From Acarospora socialis (Eukaryota > Ascomycota > Lecanoromycetes > Acarosporales > Acarosporaceae): 64,000 nt of DNA. The position numbers and the translations under genes were made by a program. Positions within the stretch are counted from its first letter, which is position 1. The number at the start of each line of letters is the position of its first letter. The stretch is taken from positions 124,001 through 188,000 of the forward strand of contig JAMYGW020000015.1 in the NCBI GenBank assembly GCA_025617375.2. Direction: 5' to 3'. Under the pieces are notes generated by a model. It was given only the letters and a program-made list of their open reading frames with translations. It made no database searches and was not told the origin of the DNA. Below are positions 55,244-64,000 of this stretch, one piece after another.

Positions 55244-58200
55244 TTATTTAATATTTTTATAATCCGTTAATCATTTTTCAATAAAATCTTTGTTGATTTT
55301 TTCTTTGGACCATTCATGCAAAAGATCTTTATGGGCTTTTTCTACAAGCCATTCCTTTAGACAAGTGTTATAAAACTCTTGTCTCTCTTTTGTTTTAGAT
55401 TCTAAAACCCGAAAAATGGTTTTTTTATCTCAAGTGTCATAAAAAGCCTTCTCTTGTTGATACTGATTTTTAAAAAACTGCTCATGTATTGTATAATGCT
55501 CATGAAATACATTCTGGACACGTTGATAAAAGTCAGCTTTTGTAGCAGAACCTTCTGAAAAGTTTTCTTTTTCAAAAGCTTTAAGAATCATTTTATTTAG
55601 AGAAACATTTGATTTCATTTGCTCTAAATCCTGTAATGCATCTCTACGTACATTTCAGGGATTATTAAAGTCAATAAAAGGTCCTTTCCAATTGTCATTG
55701 GTAGTGAAACCTATATATCTTTTTTGACGCTCTTTAAAAGCCTCTATAGCTTCACCAGTAGGTTCTCTGCCTGCATCTATTGCATCAAAATAATCTTTAA
55801 CCTTATTCAATGAACAAAGACTCTTATTATCACTTTGAATGTATGGTTCAGAAAAATTATTTTCTCAATATCGTTGAGGCTCAGGAAAACCTTGTAACCT
55901 CAAAGCTAGTTCAAGAGGTCCAAGTTGTTTTAGAGGGTAATTACAAGCTAATTTCAGTAATTCCTCTTTTTCAGAAATATAATTATATGGCCCACTAGAA
56001 ACATATTGTTCAGTATTTGCTACTGGCCGATTAGGGTCTTCACCATTGTTACCTACTCCTGGACTTTCTCCAGGATTACTTCCTACTGGGTTACTAGCCG
56101 TAGTATTGCTTAAACCAGCCATGTTATTATCACCAGCTCCATGTGTTAAAGTATTGCTGACAAGAAGTTCACGAATGCCTTCTTTTATAGCAAAACTTAT
56201 ATAAGAAGCTATAACACTAGTAGAACAAAAGTCTCAAAAGACTTTTAAATCTAGTCCTATACTAATAAGATATAATCTGATAAATCAGGCAGTTATTATA
56301 CCTATACTAAGTGAAATAAAACTAATAATAGCAAGCTTATTGTGTTTATATATAGCTCAAAAACGTTTAAAATTAAATCTTATTCCACTTTGTAAAGGTG
56401 AATTTAAAAAGACAAAAGGTTTAGCTGGTCTATAGTTTTGTGTTGCCTCTTTCTCTTTCTCTTCCTCTTCCTTTTCCTCTTCAGATATAGATATTGTGCC
56501 ATATTTATTGCTAGCTAACTCTATTAAACTATTTTCAAATAAACTACCTAGAGGTACTATAATTAAGAAATATGCAAAATATATAACTGTAGAAATTTGT
56601 CCAAATTCTATAAATGGAGATTCCACGTGTTTAGCCCCTAATTGCATTAAAATTAAAAAATTACCTATAAAAATAAAAAAAACTATTTTACTTAAAGGTC
56701 TAAATTGTATACCTCTTGATCTAGATAAATCAGTAAATGGCATAGCTAATAAGATTAGAATTGCAGAAAACATAGCAATAACACCTAATAATTTATTAGG
56801 TATTGATCTTAAAATAGCATAGAAAGGCAGCAGATATCATTCAGGTACTATAGCAGGTGGAGTTTGCATAGGATTTGCCATAACATAATTTTCACTGTCT
56901 ATTAACACATTAGGCATAAAGAAGACAAAAACAGATAAAACTAAGATGAAAAGAAAAATAGTTATAAGATCTTTAAATATATAATAAGGAGCAAAAGGTA
57001 ATCTATCATAATTACCTGAAACCCCTAAAGGATTACTTGAACCAGCACTATCATGAAGTGCTATTAAATGCATTAAAGCTAAAGCAGCTAATACAAAAGG
57101 TAAAACAAAATGTAAGGCGAAAAATCTGTTTAAAGTAGCATTATTAACAGAACAATTGTGTTGGTAACCCCATAATCAGTGTAGTATAAAACTGAAAACT
57201 CTCGTTACACGCAATAAATTTCTTTATTGTTCGGACTATATCATAATCTTACATTAATACTTATCAGGTATATTAAATTTTTTAGTGTACCGTGGTATTG
57301 TACGAAGTTGTTTAAGTCATAATAAATATTGTAATTTTTTATAACCCAAAAGTTTAACTGGAGCTTTTTGTATAAATTTAACAATGTTTTCTACGGATCT
57401 TACATTAGAAACTTTAAACTTAAAGTTGTTTGTTTTATCTTTATAAATACTTGTAGTTAAATATAAATACTTAGACATAGCTAGAATTAGTATATGACCA
57501 TTAGTTTGATAAATATCAAAACTCGCTATTAAAGAAGGGTCAATTTTGGGTTTATAAATACTAAAACAACCTTCAGCTTCAATAAACCCTACTAATCAAG
57601 CAGAGAAATATGGTACACTTAAGATAGACTCTATAGAATTTAGAGGATTTATTGGACGTATATATTCCGGTAAAAGTTCACTATATTTAATACCAGATAA
57701 AAGTACATTTTTAAATCTTTCATAATCATATTGTTTATTTGAAAGAAAAGGATATTTATCAAAAATAGGTAAGATGTAGTTAATAAGGTGAGATTTTTTT
57801 CTAACTCTAAAAAAGACTGTATCAACTCTATCTTCCGATTTTCTAAAAAAAAACAACACCAACCCCTAAAAAATCTTTTATTTTATATATAAGTTGAACA
57901 TCTCTAATAGATACTTCTATACCAAACTCATAGCCTAAGTATTTTCCTTTTTTTTGTTATACTAAATCTACCGTCTGCTTCAATTAAACCCACTAAATAA
58001 GCATAAGTAAGATTTCCTGCGTTTAGTCTCTGAGAAGCTTTGAGAGTAGATATCTCTCTAACCCCTGCTGGTTGCCCCTTTATTGTTATACTTTTTACGG
58101 CTAGATGTACATTAATAGTATAGTCGTATATAACTTTTAAATTTAAGGGTATTCCAGCAATAAGCAGGATTTGCATTACAACATTACTGTTGTAAGGCTC

Positions 58201-61200
58201 TTCTATTAATGTTATAATTAATATACATAAGCCACCTCATAGAAACTCCACTATATCTTGTCCTATTCATGGTATAGCACTCATTAGGTTAGTAATACAT
58301 ACTTTGTGTTAATAATATATTAAGTATTATAAAATCAGGCGGTTGTAGCATAGTTCTATTTATAAAATTTAGGGGAGTAGGCTTTAATTCTTTTTACAGT
58401 TAAAGCGACTATTAAACCTTCTTTATTTTTTACAGGTTTACCATCATTTAAGCGCTGTGTTATAGTATTATTACTCACATATAGAGCTTTAGCACAAGAG
58501 ACTCCATTAGTAAAATAACTGATAGAACCATTAAAAAAAATAGCTTTAATAATATAGGTAGATCTTATATATTTTTTATCCTTTATTATAATAGCCCTAC
58601 CCTCAGAATCTATCTCGATTAAAGCTTTTGATTTAATAACAAGATCCAGTTCTGATTTAGTAGCCTTATCGAGAGTTAAGGGGTTAGAATTAGTTGACAA
58701 TCTATTATTATTCATAGTATCACCTAATTTAATTATTAATTGTTTACCCTTTTCTGTTAGATGTTTACCTTCTAACATTAAAAAAGCTATTGTTCTAAAA
58801 TCGAGGTAATCCTTATATTTTTTAGTTCTAAATTGTAAGCTATCAAAATAAGGTATAAGGATGTTGCATATATAATCAATTTGTGATATTTCTAAAATAG
58901 AGATAGGTTTATTGTTCTCTTTTATTTTTCTATCACAGATATTAATTAGTTTGGTACAACTACCCAATATATAAGAGTACTCGTCTAAATGATTTAGAAG
59001 AAACTCTCGTATGTTTTCTAAAACTACTTTATTAGGCGTTGTGGTAACAAGTGAGACATGGGCAGTCATATCATGTTTATTTAAATAAAATGATCCGTCC
59101 CCTTCCAGTAAACCCAGCAAATAATTATCTGTCATTTTTATGCGATGATCTACAGGTAAATCAAAAATTACTCTTTTATAATTCATACTATCTTTTAATT
59201 TAATAATCTCTGAATATAAATCTTGTTTATTTAATTTATCAGTTTTCTGGTTTAAAAACATAAAAAATGCTTTTTTAAAAGCTAAATAATCTAGATGTTT
59301 TGTTGTGTTTAATGGAAATTGTTCAAACAAAGGAATTAATATTTTTTCAATAGCACTTAATTGAGATATTGTAAATACTAATGTGTCTCTCTCGGTGTTA
59401 AATCTACCACAACCTAAAGTAGATTTTATATATTCTAAAGCATTTCGATCATCTTTATGCAAACTAATTCTAAACACAAACTCAAATCCTACTACTCCCC
59501 CTTGTTTATTTTTACGCACACGACATAAAAAATTAGACTCTGCTTCACAAATACCTACAAATCATTCAATAAATGCAATACTTATTGAAGGTTTAGATAA
59601 TACTTCATGGGAACCCTTGTTTTCCCTATTGACCTCACTAAAAGGTGCAAAATGGGCTACTGCTTTTATTTGAGGAACAGATGAAAACAATTTAAAGGGA
59701 ACAATTAAAGAAGTAATACATTAACCTTTCGGTATACAACCCTGTCCCACGTCCAGAGGTGGGAATCGGAAAATTTTATTCTAGATTATCTTAATATATT
59801 AAAGGTTTCATTAAATTTCTTTAATGTTAGGACTATATCTTTACCCCCCCCTTCTAGTTTTTACTGCTGGTCAGCGAAGGAGGATATATCACGTCTAGTC
59901 TCTGAAGATCCTACTAAGACTGCAGAAGCTGCCTGTTGGTTTCCTGCTGATTGCTCTAAACTAAGTTTCCTTACTTAAACTATACAATTAGAATAAATTA
60001 GTTATTAGAGGTTTCCAGCATATAGTGATATTTTTCAACAGCTATTACTTAACTGTTGCACCTCATAGTGACATTTGCCCATACGGTAAAACATACAAAC
60101 CTACTCTATAATATATAAAAAGCTAGAATAACTTTAATTTCGTGTATTCTATTAATAAACCAACAAACGAACGTTTGTATTATTAAAGGTCCCGACTGTA
60201 CATTAAGCAGCATTTCAGCTACCCATTAGTGACCCAGCCTGTCGCGATTATCTAAATAACCGACGGTCTCAATTTTTTAATCTTTGACCGTTTTCACTAA
60301 CATTGCCAAACAAATAAAATTTTTATCTCTTCAATAATCCTGTCGGACTATTACACTTTATTTTAAAGATTAATTTAATCTTTACTTTAATAATTATTAT
60401 TAAAACTATTTTTTTATAGAAATTGCATAGAAATTTAAACTAGTGTGACTATAACATAAATTATCTTTAAACATTTTAATTTTTATAATTAACAATAAAC
60501 CGTGTTTTTAATATTTTCTTTTCTGTTTTTAAAGCTCTATTAATAGTTATAGGACTACAATTAATATCTTTAGCAGCTTCTATTATACTAGGATATTCCC
60601 CAAAAACAGTATAATTTAAATTATATAATATCACAAATTTAGATCTTTTCTTCATATTTAACAAACACTCTTCTGAATAATTAACTTTTTTTATCTTTTT
60701 TATCTTTTTTATCTTTTTTATCTTTTTTATCTAGATAAAAAAAAAGATAAAAAAAAAAGAAAGCCCTTTCTCTCATTTTTCCTATAGTTTCTGAAGATAA
60801 TTTCTTACTTCTGTTTGAATTACCCATAAACTTGCGACGTTGTAAACTAAAATTAGACTTCATTTTTATAAAGTTAATTCAGTGTGTTTGTACGCAAAAC
60901 TTGTACCAGCCTCAGTTAATATATTATAGTTAGGCAATAAAGATTTTAAATAAAAATCTTCCAGATCTAATAATTTTTTATTATTTTCTTTATTCACTAT
61001 CTCGGGAAATAACTCTAGAACTAAAAATGCAAAGTTATTTAATTTATATTTTCTTACTGCGAGTTTTACTATTTTATTTCCACTAAAATATAATAAATGA
61101 TTAGAAAATCTGGCGAAGAATTTATTTGTAGAAGCAGATCCTACATAATAATCTCCAGTAATTTTATTAAATATAAGATATACACCACTAAGATTACTAG

Positions 61201-64000
61201 TGTCTTTTCGTATTAAACTTTGCGTACTTTCTAAGTGCAAATTTTCATAAAGGTATACAGGCTTTAATTTATTATCTGTTAAAAATCTCGCTAATAATTC
61301 ATTCTTGGTAATTGTAGTTGTAATTGTTCTTGTCATTTTCATTGTTTTTATTTATTTCTTAAAAAAAATGTACAATTTTACATAATTATTTATGTGAGTG
61401 TACAAATCCCCATAAGTATAAACAGCTAAAGCTAAAGTGACTATTAATATTAATAAGGTTAATCAAATATAACTATTTTTTATATTGCTATTAAAATGAA
61501 ACTTTAGCATTACTTGTAATATCAAGAAAATTAAAGCAATTATAGATATATAGTGAGTCATTTGCAAGTTTAGTAATATATCTTGTATTGAATTATTGGA
61601 CATATGTGTAGGACATATGTCATTAAGAATAGTAGGATTAAATCTAGTTTCTATATTAATGTAACTATCTAAATTAACTAATATGTCATAAATAACATAT
61701 GTGTTAATACCTAGCCCAAACATTATTGTTACAGAACCAAATCAAATTCATATAACACTCATTTGTTTGTTTAACTTAATTATTTTATTAATGTAGAATT
61801 CTATTTTAATACTTGTTCTATTACCTAATAACTTGGATAAACTTAAATTAATATTATCTCTAAAATATAATTTAAAAACTAGCTGTATTATTAATAAGTA
61901 TAGTACACCTAAACAAACAGAACTCATCATTTCCCCGTTAAACAATAATTCTTGTAGAGGACTAAGATGATTATCATCTATAAGTTTATTTACGTGTGAA
62001 TCCGCACTGGTACTTGAAATAGAAGAAGCTGTAAGATTAGGGTTATTTACATAAATATTTTTTCTATTCATAGTACTTATTGCTGAATGTCCTAAACCAG
62101 CAGCTAATCCACTACCTACTATAAAGCCAACTTTTTGTAAAGGAGGCATACCACTTTTGGCTACACTTTTTCCTACAACAGTACTTACGCCAACTATGGT
62201 ACCACCTAAGCCTCATTGACTTCCAATTGTAGCTAATCCTTGGCCTATAGCTTTACTTGCTTCTTTATCTATAGACACATGTCCATGTGCGTGTAAATTT
62301 ACGTTATTTTCATTATCTTTTACACAACTTAATATATCTATAGATAAAGTATGATTATAAGCAAGTATAAATACTATAAAGGGTAGACTAATGAAAGAAA
62401 AGATTTCAATATATCTAATTAAATTTATATTGGATAATCTTAAATTATCTAAATAAAATAGAACTAAGCTAAATGTAAATATGTTTGTATAAATATTCAT
62501 AAAAATATTATTATTAATGGTGTTGTTAAAAAATAAAGAAATATCTGATCAAGAAATGTTTAAAAATAATTCATGTCATTTTGGGCTATAAACATAACCC
62601 AGGAATGCTGTCAAAGTTCCGGCTAACTATAACCTAAATTTATCTGTATAGCGCCCCTGTATTTTATCAATATATTAGTCCCCGATATTTAGCAGATATC
62701 TTTATAATATATATCATTTAAAACCTTGTGTAACCCTTTTATTTTAGTTAGGAACTTCCGACTGTACATTAAGTAGCATTTCAGCCACCCACTAGTGACC
62801 CAGTCTGTAGCGATTATATAATTAACCGACGGTCTGTAAACAGATAATGAATGTTTAACCGTTTTCACTAGTGTAGCCAGGTAACATACCCAATACCCAT
62901 GTCAGGGCATTCTACTTTAGTTTTTAATTAATGCTAATGCAAAAAATTATAAAACAGTATCTTTTTAATTATATATTACATATACTCTAAATTAAAGTAA
63001 GACTTTGATTTGGGGGAGTCAAGTTAGAGATATCCTCTAAATTTATATTTCATTTCGTCTATAATATATGGTTTAACTATTAAAACTAAATCAGCCGTAG
63101 ATTGTTTTCAGATACTTATTTTTCATTGAGCAATATGTCCTGCTTTCACAACACTAGTTTTAAGGCCATATTTTTCTTTAATGATTTTACTTAAGTAAAC
63201 ACAATCCTCATATGTAAAACTGTTGGTTGCAAGAGATATTCCTGGATTCTTTTGTCTGGATCCATCTTGCATAATTCAATGAGCTAAACCTATTGGTGTT
63301 ATAAATTCTCCTATTCACTCTGGTATCTTTTTTACCATACTACCATTAACTTCATGATAAAATGAGTCATATACTCAGAATAGACTAGTAAAACTATATG
63401 TTGTTAATCTATAGTTATAGCGAGTTGATGTGGGATCTAATCGTTTATCATCCATTGATTCAGATTTAACAACCAATTTAGGTGTAACATTAGAACAGTA
63501 ACCTAATTCATGCAAAAGAATATTAAGATGATGAATATAAGCAGAATTTCTTACACCCTGTTCTATACTAAACCGTACAATATCCATCTGTTGACCTTTT
63601 ATCTTGTTACACCATAAATCACCCAACATACCATATATTATTATTGATAATACATCAATATTATGAGGACCAATCCTGCGGATTGCTCTCGTTCTACCTT
63701 TATTAAAAGGTAAGGTAGGAGAAATGATGTTATTATTATTATAATCTTTAACTTGAGATATCACCAATCAATTTGGCCACATAATTTTTTTGTATAGCCA
63801 TCATTAAAATAAAGATCACTGTACCAATAGTTCAAACTAATGTTCTAGGAGCTTTGTATGATCCGTAATATAAACCTCTACCTATATGTAAGTATATTAT
63901 AAAGAAGAAAGCTGAAGCTGTATTTGCATGTAAATAACGTAATAATCATCCATTATTTACATCACGCATAATCAAATAGTGTTAATTATCTACGATGTTC
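55244..64000 (-). CDS. cob: Cytochrome b, five exons in window, with long C-terminal extension (5' end beyond window)
   Basis: Exons (approximate): 64000-63796 ([20 protein letters not shown] ... TVIFILMMA), 62611-62594 (TAFLGY, 18 bases), 60095-60051 ([14 protein letters not shown]), 58296-58231 ([20 protein letters not shown]) and 57151-55244 ([53 protein letters not shown]). These carry heme ligands ([17 protein letters not shown]) and the PEWY quinol site. The frame does not stop after the normal end (near 56510): about 420 further residues follow, with [12 protein letters not shown], a membrane segment ([20 protein letters not shown]), a low-complexity linker ([14 protein letters not shown]) and a charged helical tail. 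Intact reading in code 4 argues that the fusion is real. Confidence 0.92.
57230..58230 (-). pseudogene. LAGLIDADG homing endonuclease gene, cob intron 4, frame broken
   Basis: Continues in frame from the exon (WGG) with [18 protein letters not shown] (first motif); after a break, [17 protein letters not shown] and [18 protein letters not shown] (second motif), ending near 57230. The 5' part overlaps group I core sequence (TATTGCTGGAATACCC, CTTCTCAGAGACTAAAC) near 58020 to 58180. Confidence 0.8.
58356..59715 (-). CDS. LAGLIDADG homing endonuclease, cob intron 3
   Basis: Open in code 4 over about 450 codons. First motif [18 protein letters not shown], then [17 protein letters not shown], second motif [19 protein letters not shown], and a long C-terminal region with [20 protein letters not shown] and a terminal domain ([20 protein letters not shown]) like NUMOD1. 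No ATG precedes the first motif; the first ATG-type start is at 59519, so the start codon is unclear or the protein is made as an exon fusion. Confidence 0.85.
59835..60035 (-). other. Group IB intron core, cob intron 3
   Basis: GCTGGAAACCTC, CAGCAGGAAACCAACAGG, GATCTTCAGAGACTAGACG and AAGATATAGTCC in order. The intron separates GATV from ITNL of cytochrome b. Confidence 0.86.
60180..60300 (-). other. Group ID intron core, cob intron 2
   Basis: GAGACCGTCGG, CGACAGGCTGGGTCACTAAT, GGGTAGCTGAAATGCTGC and TTAATGTACAGTCGGGACC on the minus strand, as in cox3 intron 3. Confidence 0.83.
60476..61342 (-). pseudogene. GIY-YIG homing endonuclease gene, cob intron 2, disrupted by a repeat
   Basis: Open from the ATG at 61342: [20 protein letters not shown] (nuclease core), [17 protein letters not shown] and [20 protein letters not shown]. 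After residue 158 the frame breaks. The downstream part has [12 protein letters not shown], then a run of five KKD-type units encoded by a TTTTTTATC repeat (60688 to 60733), and a DNA-binding tail ([17 protein letters not shown]) in another frame. Confidence 0.75.
61352..62593 (-). CDS. Accessory Gly-rich membrane protein, family B, copy 3 (cob intron 2)
   Basis: About 413 codons open in code 4, in frame with the 18-base cob exon; first ATG at 62500. N-terminal helices ([15 protein letters not shown]), [20 protein letters not shown], a Gly-rich block ([20 protein letters not shown]), [20 protein letters not shown], a Ser/Asn linker, [32 protein letters not shown] and C-terminal helices. Clearly homologous along its length to the ORF at 25865. 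It sits at the 5' end of a group ID intron and is followed by an endonuclease gene, as in cox3 intron 3. Confidence 0.78.
62750..62900 (-). other. Group ID intron core, cob intron 1
   Basis: CAGACCGTCGG, CTACAGACTGGGTCACTAG, GGGTGGCTGAAATGCTAC and TTAATGTACAGTCGGAAG in order on the minus strand. Confidence 0.83.
63024..63767 (-). CDS. LAGLIDADG homing endonuclease (type 2), cob intron 1
   Basis: A frame of about 247 residues in code 4. [20 protein letters not shown] (first motif), [40 protein letters not shown] (second motif) and [20 protein letters not shown]. It is a relative of the enzyme in cox3 intron 3. The start codon is uncertain (no ATG near the intron start). Confidence 0.87.

Overview
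The window is a piece of a large, intron-rich fungal mitochondrial genome, and almost everything in it is read from the minus strand. Evidence: two mitochondrial rRNA genes; respiratory-chain genes that only read through if TGA is Trp (genetic code 4); a tRNA-Trp with anticodon UCA; many group I introns with LAGLIDADG and GIY-YIG homing endonuclease genes. rps3 sits inside an rnl intron at the omega (L2449) site, and the tRNA order upstream of rnl is K-G-D-S-W-I-S-P. Both are typical of filamentous ascomycetes (Pezizomycotina). I cannot name the species.

Layout in the direction of transcription (64000 to 1): cob with four introns and a long C-terminal extension (window edge to 55244); trnC; atp9; a 1.6 kb spacer holding an intron relic; trnR(ucu); nad1 (one intron); nad4; an acidic ORF; atp6 (one intron); degenerate GIY-YIG gene; a Gly-rich membrane ORF; an ORF with ELDGRAV repeats; a second acidic ORF; rns; trnY; trnN and trnR(acg); nad6; a broken GIY-YIG gene; trnD; trnV; an accessory membrane ORF; cox3 (three introns); a cox2-derived chimera; trnK; a 4.7 kb insertion; trnG, a degenerate trnD, trnS, two trnW, trnI; duplicated trnN and trnR with a third acidic ORF and an atp6 fragment; trnS; trnP; rnl (four introns seen), the last intron containing rps3, which is cut by the window start. 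cox1, nad2, nad3, nad4L, nad5, intact cox2 and atp8 were not found here.

The unusual content is a set of recurring accessory gene families. Family A (four copies) is a small membrane protein with a coiled-coil tail; three copies lie in rnl introns between the ribozyme core and the endonuclease gene. Family B (four copies) is a membrane protein with a Gly-rich central block; three copies lie in cox3 and cob introns, again together with endonuclease genes. A third set has a membrane part, a low-complexity linker and a hydrophilic tail. It is fused to the end of cob and stands alone in front of cox3; a partly similar leader precedes the cox2 chimera. A fourth set encodes acidic proteins ending in DPDG. 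Several of these ORFs lie behind duplicated copies of core-gene leaders (nad6 or cox3) or in front of atp6-leader-like sequence. This suggests accessory genes spread by capturing leaders or ends of essential genes or by riding in introns. Functions are unknown. All calls rest on reading the sequence by eye; intron boundaries are approximate.
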